Positions 23,490 through 32,578 of a stretch of 64,000 nt of DNA are shown here, one piece after another. The translations under genes were made by a program, and so were the position numbers. The notes under the pieces were generated by a model. That model ran no database searches. It was given only the letters and a program-made list of their open reading frames with translations, and was not told the DNA's origin. Within the stretch, counting starts at the first letter, position 1, and each line of letters begins with the position of its first letter. Location: contig CM054059.1 in assembly GCA_028641055.1 (NCBI GenBank), forward strand, positions 113,865,392-113,929,391. The letters are read 5' to 3'. Source of the DNA: Alopecurus myosuroides (lineage: Eukaryota; Streptophyta; Magnoliopsida; Poales; Poaceae).

Positions 23490-26400
23490 CTATTTGTCAG
23501 TCATCCCAGTCCCTACGACGACAAATTTTGTCGGATCTTTGGGATCTAGGATTACCTGTCTTGTATTCTTGGATGCCTTGAAGCTGTCTGTTGGCTTCCG
23601 AGTTTCTTTTCCTGCCGGCATTTCTGACGGTGATACCTCCTTGGCTAATTCCTTCAGTTCTTCCTTTGCTATAACTCTCTGAGCGCAAAGGGCGTTTTCT
23701 TTTTCCAACTCATTTGCCAGCTTAAAATCACCAGCTATAGTGATTACTCCTCCCTTGGGTCCTGGCATCTTCAGCTTGTTATAAATATAACAGGATCTTG
23801 CCATGAATATGGCGAAAGCTGGACGTCCGAGTATTGCGTGATACACGCTTTCGAACGGCACTACTTCGAAGGATACTTTTTCCTGCCGGAAGTGATCTTT
23901 ATCTCCGAAGGTGACATCTAGGGAAATTTCTCCTAGGGATCGTGCTTGCCTGCCAGGGACGATACCATGGAAGCGTATGTTGATGTACTTGAGCTGAGAC
24001 TCGGAAATCTTCAGATGCTTCAGTGTATCCAGGTACATTATATTAATGCTGGATCCTCCATCCATCAGCACTCTTCTTAGCCTAGTATTTTGAACAATAG
24101 GGCTTACAACAAGAGCTTGTGTGCCGGGTTCAGGGATATTTCCGGGATGATCAGACTGATCCCAGATTATCGGTGTATTGGAGTACTTCAAGAATTTCGG
24201 GGTTGCCGGAACAACCGCGTTTATTTCTCGAAGTGTTCTTTTTGCCACCTTTGCTGATGGGGTTGCTAAGAAAGTTAGCATTGCTTCTCCATCAACTCTC
24301 GGAAACTTGGGTTCGCCTTTGCGCTGTTGTTCCTGGATTTTTTCGTCAGTGTCCGATTCACTGTCTTTTTTGTCAGCTTCTGGCTTTTGTTTGGCGGGTT
24401 TCCTTTTGGAACCCTTCCCTTTATTTCCGGACCCTGCAGTGCCCTTCATGTGCTTATTCAGTCGGCATTGCGCGTTTGTATGGGTGGGTTTCCCAAATTG
24501 TGAGTGGTGAACGCAAGGTTCCGATTTAATCCTTTCCCACTCCTCTGGAGTGTAATTGATTGGATCTGGGTTGCGTCCTTTCCACTTATTTCCCTTTTCT
24601 CCTCCAAAGGCTATGTTCACCTCTTTGGGCTTTGTCGTTGTTTCTGGAGTGGCTTTTTTGTCAGAACGAGGGGTTTTCTTGGCAACTATCAACGATTCAA
24701 TATTGCCTCCTCTTGCTCTGATGTCATCCTCGGCTGCGGCATGCTCATTGGCGGTTGTAAGCATGGATCCGAGATCCTTGTGCTTCTTGGAACCAACCAT
24801 GAACGGTACAAGCCCGGGTTTTAGGCCATTGACGAAAGCATGCATTGCTTGTACGTCAGTTACTCCAGAGCAACTATTCTTCATTGATGTCCATCTGGAG
24901 ATGAAATCCACGTATGGTTCATCTTCAAATTGCGTGCAACGGTTTAGCTGGTTGATGCTATTCGGGCGTTTGTATGTTCCCCGGAAATGCTGAGTAAATA
25001 CTCTAGCCATATCGTCCCAGCTATCAACTGTTCGTGACGGTAATCCATTGATCCAATCTCTGGCTCCATCCAGCAGCATTAGGGGAAGAAACTTGACAGC
25101 TTCCAGGTCTGTCCCATTGTTGATCTGGACGGCTGTATAGTAATCCGAGAGCCAGGTATCCGGGTTTGTGCTGCCAGTGTATTTCTGGTACGTTGGACCG
25201 ACCTTGGCAAAGCCAGAATGCAGCGTTATTCTTCGGATCCTGTCGGTAAAACATTTAGGACCAAAGTATAGATCATCTTTTTCTGCTCTGTCAATGTGTG
25301 CAGAATATCTTCCGGCTGAATGGACGGAAGGGGATCTGCTCCTTTCTCTACCATTGTTGCGCGAACGCGCTCTTCCGGGATTGTTTCTATCTCTTCCGTG
25401 TTCACGCCCTTTTGGATTAGGCGGAGTTCTACTCCTTTGCCTTTCTTTGTCCTTAGGCGGTGTCCGGGATCTCTCACGCTTGTGAGGTATATCGTATCTT
25501 CCAGCTTTCTCAGCTGGGTTTCTCGGAGGTGGCATTATTTTGCCGTCCTTCCGGTGTTTGTCTTCCCGATCATGGGGTTTATACCCATCTTTCGGGAGTT
25601 GGGATCCGGTTTTAGACGCTGCATCCCAGTTGTCGGGGTTTTTCTTGTCTTTTCTCGGATCCTCTTTTTTATCCTTTGAGTTGTCTGAATCCCCGTGTTC
25701 TTCCGGTCCAGGTGCTCCAGCAGCGCAAGTAGCTGTCTTGCATAGGGCGGAGTTGTCATGCAGCCTCCCTGATCGCTCTTGAGCGCGCTGTTGTTGTTGC
25801 AATGCTTTTCCTAGGAAAGCATACACCCCTTGGAGTTTTTCCCCGTTGGAATACAGATCGTTGTTAAGAATCGCGAACGCTGCTTCCGCGTTTTCTGCTA
25901 CGGTCTTGTATATTGGTTCGCCCTTGGCATCTTTGCCGTTTACCTGCTTTTGCCAAGATGGGTTATGGAACCTTTCTTTTGGCGGCAGTTCTTCCGGTCT
26001 TGCGATTCCGGGTAACCTAGTAGGTTTTAACGCGGATCTATGCTTTCTCTCGTACTCCTCTATTTCTTCCTTCATGATTTTGATGTCATTATGGGTTTGT
26101 TGGAGGTGTTGCCGAGATCTGAGTAGATGTTGCTGTTGCCGTTGGAAAGCTTGTCTCCTGGCTTCCAGCATCTCAGGGGGTTCATCTGGTCCCACTGGTG
26201 TTTGCAATAGCTCTTGCTCTTCCTGTTCCGTCATTGGCAGAGCAGTGATTTCCTTGGATTTCTTCTCCGCAGGCTTTGTGCCGCTAACATCTCCAACTTC
26301 CAGGTTTTCATCAGCGAGATCGGCTGATTTTTTCTTCCGGATTTTGTATTGAAGTTTTTTAGAAGCACGGTGCTTTTTCTTGGAAGAGGGAGGTTTTTTG

Positions 26401-27206
26401 ACAGGCTCATCTTCTGTCATCTCCTTGACATTGGGGAATATCGGAGAAGTTTCTCCGTCTTCTCTCTCTTCCACTGGCGGAGGGGTTTTAGGGCTTTCCT
26501 GGCTGCCGGCGTCCGTGGTATCAGCCGGTTTTGCCATTAAGACTTCATGGAATCCCTCTTGAAAGGATTTAACCTTTCTTACGAAGGCGTCCTCATCTTC
26601 GTCTTCAGAGTCGAAGTTATCCGATCCGGTTTCCGACTCCAACCTCGCCTCAATGGCGGCAAGCACGGATTCTGCTTTCGAGTTCATCGTCTGGCTGACG
26701 GATGTCGGATCTTCCGCCTCTGTGACAGGTGTTTGATCTTTCGTCTCCATGACGGGTGCGTTGTTATCTGCCTCTTGCACGGGATTTCCATCATCCGTGT
26801 TTTCGGCAATTTCGGATTGCACCATGCCGATAAAGTGTGTATCACTTTTGTGTCGGCGATCTGAGCAGAATCCGGCATCATAGTCATCTTCGACCGGGTA
26901 TAGGGCGGGTGGGATAAATCTGCTTCCACCGCAAAACCCCATTGCTTCTGCAGTTAGTCCGATAAAGATGTTAGCAGATCCTATCGGTAACACGCAGGCA
27001 CTTACCAGGTGGTTTTGCGCCGGTATGTAGGATCCGTTGTCGAGGAAGCGCCCGACGTCGTTGTCGAATTCCAAGCTTCCGACAGTGATTGATCTTCCGA
27101 TTCCGCCAAGTATCCCAGATAGGAATCTTACGCCTGACGTCGTTTGCCCCACGGTGGGCGCCAACTGTCGAGACATCGTAGTAGTTTTCATAGACGGGGG
27201 TGCCAT
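23490..27206 (-). CDS. gag-protease polyprotein of element D
   Basis: One open frame of about 1,238 codons from MAPPSM (27206) to TAG at 23492-23490. The frame is open back to an ATG at 27320, but 27206 is conserved in element C. A closer start (MSRQLAPTVG, 27176) is possible. Counting from 27320: acidic N-terminal part, helical Q-rich stretch (about 380-430), arginine/serine-rich tract with SRTPP repeats (about 614-665), capsid domain (about 719-850, NPDTWLSDYY), a Cys/His cluster, and a retropepsin-like protease with active Asp in MDGGSSIN (residue 1087). Products would form the cytoplasmic virus-like particle. No disabling mutation is visible, so Gag may be functional. Confidence 0.9.
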   Translation of the reverse strand: MAPPSMKTTTMSRQLAPTVGQTTSGVRFLSGILGGIGRSITVGSLEFDNDVGRFLDNGSYIPAQNHLVSACVLPIGSANIFIGLTAEAMGFCGGSRFIPPALYPVEDDYDAGFCSDRRHKSDTHFIGMVQSEIAENTDDGNPVQEADNNAPVMETKDQTPVTEAEDPTSVSQTMNSKAESVLAAIEARLESETGSDNFDSEDEDEDAFVRKVKSFQEGFHEVLMAKPADTTDAGSQESPKTPPPVEEREDGETSPIFPNVKEMTEDEPVKKPPSSKKKHRASKKLQYKIRKKKSADLADENLEVGDVSGTKPAEKKSKEITALPMTEQEEQELLQTPVGPDEPPEMLEARRQAFQRQQQHLLRSRQHLQQTHNDIKIMKEEIEEYERKHRSALKPTRLPGIARPEELPPKERFHNPSWQKQVNGKDAKGEPIYKTVAENAEAAFAILNNDLYSNGEKLQGVYAFLGKALQQQQRAQERSGRLHDNSALCKTATCAAGAPGPEEHGDSDNSKDKKEDPRKDKKNPDNWDAASKTGSQLPKDGYKPHDREDKHRKDGKIMPPPRNPAEKAGRYDIPHKRERSRTPPKDKERQRSRTPPNPKGREHGRDRNNPGRARSRNNGRERSRSPSVHSAGRYSAHIDRAEKDDLYFGPKCFTDRIRRITLHSGFAKVGPTYQKYTGSTNPDTWLSDYYTAVQINNGTDLEAVKFLPLMLLDGARDWINGLPSRTVDSWDDMARVFTQHFRGTYKRPNSINQLNRCTQFEDEPYVDFISRWTSMKNSCSGVTDVQAMHAFVNGLKPGLVPFMVGSKKHKDLGSMLTTANEHAAAEDDIRARGGNIESLIVAKKTPRSDKKATPETTTKPKEVNIAFGGEKGNKWKGRNPDPINYTPEEWERIKSEPCVHHSQFGKPTHTNAQCRLNKHMKGTAGSGNKGKGSKRKPAKQKPEADKKDSESDTDEKIQEQQRKGEPKFPRVDGEAMLTFLATPSAKVAKRTLREINAVVPATPKFLKYSNTPIIWDQSDHPGNIPEPGTQALVVSPIVQNTRLRRVLMDGGSSINIMYLDTLKHLKISESQLKYINIRFHGIVPGRQARSLGEISLDVTFGDKDHFRQEKVSFEVVPFESVYHAILGRPAFAIFMARSCYIYNKLKMPGPKGGVITIAGDFKLANELEKENALCAQRVIAKEELKELAKEVSPSEMPAGKETRKPTDSFKASKNTRQVILDPKDPTKFVVVGTGMTDK
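27147..27163 (-). other. Primer binding site, tRNA-Lys (element D)
   Basis: On the minus strand TGGCGCCCACCGTGGGG, an exact complement of the 3' end of plant tRNA-Lys including CCA, two bases inside the LTR end. The same bases are also translated as part of gag (LAPTVG). Confidence 0.9.
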
Positions 27207-27718
27207 GAGACTACGGTAGAGACGTGGGGTAACGGGATAGCGTAGTAACACAGAACACAGGATTTTACCCAGGTTCGGTACGTCGCGACAGTACGACGTG
27301 CCTACTCCTGCACTTCTCACTAATTGGGACTAAAGCCCGTAAACAGGGTTACAATGTGAGGGTTTTAGATCTAAACCACTAGGCGAGGATGAGCTTCTCA
27401 GCGAGTTGGCGTAGAGCTTCTCTGTTTTCTCCTTGTTTTGTCTATCTCCCGTCCGGCTTTATATAATAGCCGGATTAGGGCTTACAGAATAGGAAACCTA
27501 GAAAACTACGGTAACTTGTAACTTGGAAAGCAAGGAATCCGTCTTCTTCTCCAAGCCAGATCACATGGGCTGTGATCCGGGTTCTTCTGGAATCCGGCTT
27601 CTGCGCGTCTGATTACTGGGCCGCCTAATGGACCTAAGCCCACTACCACTTAGGCCACCCTGGTAATCCGGCACTTGGCCCACCATCTTCTATACCCCTA
27701 TTTGGTATATATCCGACA
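27166..27718 (-). mobile_element. 5' LTR of element D
   Basis: On the minus strand it starts TGTCGGATATATACC and ends GATGTCTCGACA. The TATA box (TATATAAA) is at 27465-27458, giving a probable RNA start near 27430. The gag start codons at 27206 and 27176 lie inside this LTR, before the primer site. Confidence 0.9.
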
Positions 27719-28784
27719 TGCATTAGCCCGCATGAGTTTGGAAAGAGTGAAAATCCTACCACCAGGTGTGTCTGTCCAACATTTGCCTAAACCATCGATA
27801 AAAGGTGGAGATGTTGATTATCCTCTTGTGTCCGAGTCAATTGAAGTCCTGCTCGTTAACCTGGATTGGGCAATTCCGTATTTAAAATTCTTAGTAGATC
27901 AGAAGTACCCGGATGGAGCATACGAGGTCTTGCAAAGACAAATAAAACGTTGATGCAAAGGATACACGGTAATCAATGGTTGCCTGTATAAACGCAGCAC
28001 TACCGGAATCTTTCAGCGATGTATTTCGCCAGAAGAAAGCCGAAAAATACTGCAAGAAATCCATGCAAGGGATTGCGGACATCAAGCTCAATCAAAAAGC
28101 ATAGTTAAGAAAGCATTCCGCGCAGAATTTTTCTGGCTAACAGCCAAGACAGACGCCGAACACATAGTAAACACATGTGCCGGATGTCAGTATTACGCCA
28201 AGCAGACGAATATGCCAGCCCAAGCACTCAAAACTATCCCTATCACATGGTCATTTGCAGTCTGGGGGTTAGATATGATGGGACCATTCAAAACTGCAAG
28301 AGGCGGACTCACACATCTACTCGTTGCACTAGATAAATATACCAAGTGGGTGGAGGCAAAACCCATCAAAAAACTTGACGGTGTCACCGCCAGAAACTTC
28401 AACATTGACGTAGTCCTGAGATATGGCGTTCCACACAGTATAATCACCGACAACGGGACAAATTTCTCTATTGGAGAGTTGGCAAAATATTGCCGACAAA
28501 CAGGGATTCGCCTAGACCTTGCATCGGTGGCTCACCCACAATCCAATGGGCAGCTTGAAAGAATGAATAGCTCAATCCTGCAAGGAATACACCCAAGACT
28601 CCAATCTCCTCTTCATAGAGCAGCTGGAGCATGGGTAGAAGAATTACCATTCGTGCTTTGGAGTATTCGAACGACGCCAAATAGATCAACATGGCAAACC
28701 CCGTTTTTCTTAGTTTATAGCGCGAAAGCAATGCTTCCAACGGACATGCTCCATGATAGCCCAAGAGTGCAGGCTTACGATGAC
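27719..28784 (+). pseudogene. Integrase of element C
   Basis: This resumes C's pol after D. The frame continues from ALARMSLERV and has one stop (TGA, 27951-27953). Next come an HHCC zinc-binding region (EIHARDCGH, then CAGCQYYAKQ near 28176) and the integrase core: Asp in LDMMGPF, Asp in ITDNGTNF and Glu in SNGQLERMN, the DDE triad. Element E's LTR cuts it after SPRVQAYD. A frame continuing past 28784 is only read-through into that LTR. Confidence 0.85.
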
Positions 28785-31700
28785 TGTAACATCCCCACTT
28801 TTGTTAAATTAGGGTTTGTTGTGCTGTGCTCATGGCATTCATGCATGAACCAATTTGGAACCAATTTAAATTTGGAATTTAAATGGAAATTGAGAAAAAT
28901 TCCACAAATAGTACTTAAAATGGTTTCCAAAATATTGTACAGAAAATTATTCAATTTCATCAAAGCTACATATGGTGAGGTTGGAAATTTGACAAGGTCT
29001 CCAAAAATTATTTTTTCCAAATTTATTCTTCCAAAAAGGCCCTCAAAATCTAATGTTATGTTCAGTTTTATAATAGAAAAGGGATAATTTGTAAAATCCA
29101 GGAACTTCAGGGGGTTTTCGTAATTTGTTTTCTTTCATCTTCTTCCTCCGGACAGAAGGCAAGCAACCTCCTGTGTGGCCTCCGTGGAGGTATCCTCATC
29201 ACCTCTATGCCTCCTTGCTTGCTCGAGCAGATAGGGCGCAAGGACGTCGTGCGCCTCTTCCCACCTATCACCCCCTCGCTGCCTCTCCTCTCTCTGTATC
29301 TCTGTGTGCAGGCGCCCAAACCAAACCCAAACCCTACTGTGTCCGCCGGCCGTCGCTCCGCGCCGTCGCCCCCGACCCCCTCCTCTCGTTTTGATCATCC
29401 CGGACGCCCCGCCGTGCCTCCCTCGAGCTCCATGATGACTCACGCGACCCGGGACGGATTAAAACCGACGAATCGGGCCTTCTCCTCCGAATCAGGCCGA
29501 GCTCGCCGCGCTCGATTCCGGCGCCACCGCCGGTTCCCCGTCCTTCCCGACCCCTCCACTAGCTTCCCCTCGCTGTGGTGAGCTCCCTGATGCCCTCCTC
29601 TAGCCCCTCCCCCTCCGCTTTGTGTTCGCGCCGTGCGCCACTCTGGCCGCCGGCGCCATTTCCGGTGACCATTTGGTCAACCACCGGCACCCCTCGACTC
29701 CCCGTGCTTCCCTCTCTCTCGTGGTACCTCTGGATTTTCGAATCGCACGCGAATTTGACGGATTGGAGGTGGCATCTGTGAAGAGCAGGCCAGGTGATGT
29801 CACGCCTGTGTCACGCTGACATCATAATTCTGTTTTATTTTTTATTCGAGAAAATGATTCAAATTTGTAAACTTAATATCTCCCAAAATATTTGTCAGAA
29901 AACTAAAATAAAAACATAGAAATGATCAGAAAAATAAACTCTAAATGTTTATGTAATTTTCACACATGTTTGACAAAGTTGTTTTTGGCCCATTATTTAA
30001 TGTTGTTTATTCATTTAAAAATATAAATATGTTTTTATTCAATAAAATTAGAAAATTTAAAGTTATATACCAAATTGCTCAAAATGACAAATGCAATCTA
30101 GCTATGGTGTTTTCAAACCCATTTGAGCACTTTAAATTGTACACACTTTCATAATTGCCCGAGTTGCCCCTCCGGGGTCTATTTCGGGCTAATTTCAGTA
30201 AAATTTCATAACTGTCATACGAACCCTAGCAACCCATCAAACATGTTTAGGACCTTATTTCAGTGCATTAACCTGCTCATGCATACATATTGCGCATTGC
30301 ATCGATGCCATGGTTGATTGTTCTTCTTTTCGGTGTTGTTTCCCCCTCGGTAGAACGTGATTCCGAAGAGAAGACCAGCAGTCCAATGGTGAATACTTGA
30401 TCCTAACCGACAAGTCAAGCACTTATCCCATAAGATCTTTATCTGGTTTCTTTAACCAAGGCAAGCATAAGCTCTTGTCTGCTCATATATGTTTTCCAAC
30501 GTTATTTTATTCTCGTACATTGCATTCGATTCCAAAGTAATTGATGCTAGTAGATACAGTTCACCTCTATACTGCATTGCCTCAATATCTTGATCCACTG
30601 CTCCTAGCCGCCATAGAATTGCTTGTGTGCATCGCCAGAGCCTCATATCTGCTTCGCTTAGTCATACATGTTTGTTTACCTCTGCTCCATCCAGTTGATG
30701 AATCAGAGCTGCGATAACCTAGTATGATATGATGACGTGGTGAGAGGAGCATTGTGTGGTTAACCTGACTAAGGCGGGGATGGGAGGCCACTTGGGAAGT
30801 GGTTCTTTATCTTGTACTTGCCAACCCTAGTATTAAGGTCTCGCCGCTGAAACCAAGACTGAGCGTGCAACCACACGCGCGAGCCAATGAACCTCGCCCG
30901 ACCAACTAACTTGTTTGCCACATCCATGAGTCACGTAGTTTGCTATTTCCATCTGCGTGTGAGTCAGAAAACGATTTGGAGAAAAACTAGGGCGTGAGCG
31001 GGACAAGTGATGGACGTACTCGGATCTTGATCCCGACTCACAGAACAGGTGCCGTCAGGAGGTGGCCAACTCCCTGTTGACGGGGTGGCCCTGTTTGGGT
31101 TGACTCATGGATAGGGTCGAGCAAGGTAAAGGTCGAAGCGAGCCACACTCTGCCGTGCTCCATGGAAGAGAGTACATGTGGCTCTAAGAGATCGGAGGGT
31201 ACGTGTGGGTAAAGTGTACCAACCTGCAGGGATAAATCTTTCGGAAAGCCGTGTCCACGGTTAAGGACGACTTGGTGAATGTCGTGTGGCCATAGATAAC
31301 TTGAACGTGACGTAAAAGATGTTGGCTATGGATGCCGAGAGGGGTGATCCTTGTAGCATGAGATAGTGGGGGAATGGGAAGGACTTGGTGGAATACAAGA
31401 AGATGATGACTACAGTAGTTGACTAGTTCCTCATCTGTTTTGAAAATACTCTATGAGACGTGCTATTCTTCCTCGATTTGGAAAACAAAGATTGCTTTAC
31501 GCAAAACAGCCTTCATAAAACCCTTTCTGAAGATAGCAGATATATAATAGGTTAACTAAGTCTTGTTGAGTACCTCCCGTACTCAGGTTTGCTTAATTTG
31601 GTTCATGTGAAGATCTCACATCTATGGTGTTTCAGCGTGGACATCGACGAGTAGTTCGGTGTTCCCAGGTAGCAGCCTGGAATCTATGGGCTGGGACATC

Positions 31701-32286
31701 GCCTTATGTTGCGGCCTCTTAGGCCTTTTTGGTTCTTGTTGATTAGCAACATAATTTTCCTTCCGTTTTCTGATGTAATGTTGGGTCGTGTGACCTCTGT
31801 TTGTACAGCTACTCTAGTAACACCTGTTTAATAAAGCTTCATGTTTAGAGTACTGCTTTGATCGGTTGTTGGTTTCGATCTCATTGTTATACAGTTTTGG
31901 CTATGCCTGCATAGTTGTCGCAGTCGAGGGGTTGTGGAGCCAATGATCCATGTCCGAGCCCGCCTGCCGATGTGATTCGTCCTGGGGCGAGGTAACCCCA
32001 ATAACCCTCGATTGTTGTTGCACTTTCTGGACACATAGCATCTCTGTATAGCTTTGGTCCCGTTTCCTTCAGTTTCATATGATTTGTGGATGCTTTGATA
32101 TGCATAGTTGGTTATGACTAGCATGGATACAAGGAGTAGTAGACTGGGGATCCGGACTACGTGCCGATGAATCCAGTCTGCCTGCCGTTGTTTGTTGCGT
32201 CCGGGGCTGGTAACCCTGAAGCCCTTGTGAGTCAGTGGCTAGGAGCACATACCAGTATGTATATATCTGGGTGTGGGGTCGTGACA
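28785..32286 (+). mobile_element. 5' LTR of element E
   Basis: TGTAACATCCCC to GTCGTGACA, 3,502 bp, followed by a tRNA-Met primer site. It interrupts C's integrase; the five bases before it are ATGAC. A GC-rich gene-like island at about 29150-29800 is surrounded by AT-rich sequence. Open frames in that island show no domain and are not called. The layout resembles long LTRs of grass Tekay/Del-type chromoviruses, but the lineage is uncertain. Confidence 0.8.
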
Positions 32287-32573
32287 AGTCATGGTATCAG
32301 AGCTGGACTGCCTGTAGGAAAACCTTATTGCTTGGTCGATGTTGAGTCTAGAGTTTATGAAAACTATTTTGAAACCCCAAATGGATTGTGAAAGACCTTC
32401 TTAGGATTCTTTTTACTCCGTATCTGGTATCGCTCTAACTCTGGGTCTCCTTACCTTTTTTTGATTTGAAAAGGTTTTGCTATCTCTTCTAGTCATTCAA
32501 AACTGAGGTGCCTTCTCTGGCAAGGACGTTTTTACCCGAGTTGACCTAGTGTTATAGTTTCTGTAGTCGTGTG
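32287..32573 (+). mobile_element. Leader of element E with tRNA-Met primer site
   Basis: The primer site TGGTATCAGAGC at 32292-32303 complements initiator tRNA-Met and lies five bases after the LTR. The remaining leader is non-coding. TGTTC at 32574-32578 is the left TSD of element F, which splits E here. Confidence 0.85.
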
Positions 32574-32578
32574 TGTTC

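Larger units (their letters stand above)
17851..27718 (-). mobile_element. Element D: Tat-lineage Ty3/gypsy with antisense gene, RNase H and integrase deleted
   Basis: A complete 9,868 bp insertion with both LTRs (553 bp each) and perfect TSDs TGCAT at 17846-17850 and 27719-27723. Minus-strand order: 5' LTR, tRNA-Lys primer site, gag-protease, stop, RT, deletion, antisense gene, polypurine tract, 3' LTR. By eye the LTRs differ at about three sites, so the insertion is young: some 0.2 million years at the often used grass rate of 1.3e-8 per site per year (an estimate only). Without integrase it could move only with help from a relative. Confidence 0.9.
11829..28784 (+). mobile_element. Element C: Tat-lineage Ty3/gypsy, interrupted by D and truncated by E
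   Basis: Order: LTR 11829-12374, primer site, gag, protease, RT, two RNase H-like domains, then integrase after the nested element D (17851-27718). This domain order, with a second RNase H and a tRNA-Lys primer site, fits the Tat lineage. The left flank is GTATT (11824-11828). Element E cuts C at 28785, and C's 3' LTR is not in the window. Several stops and frameshifts show it is dead. Its proteins are close relatives of D's but clearly diverged. Confidence 0.85.

Noticed and set aside
28785..29087. C-terminal extension of the C integrase frame
   Set aside because: The frame runs across the insertion point into element E's LTR, so these residues are not part of the integrase.
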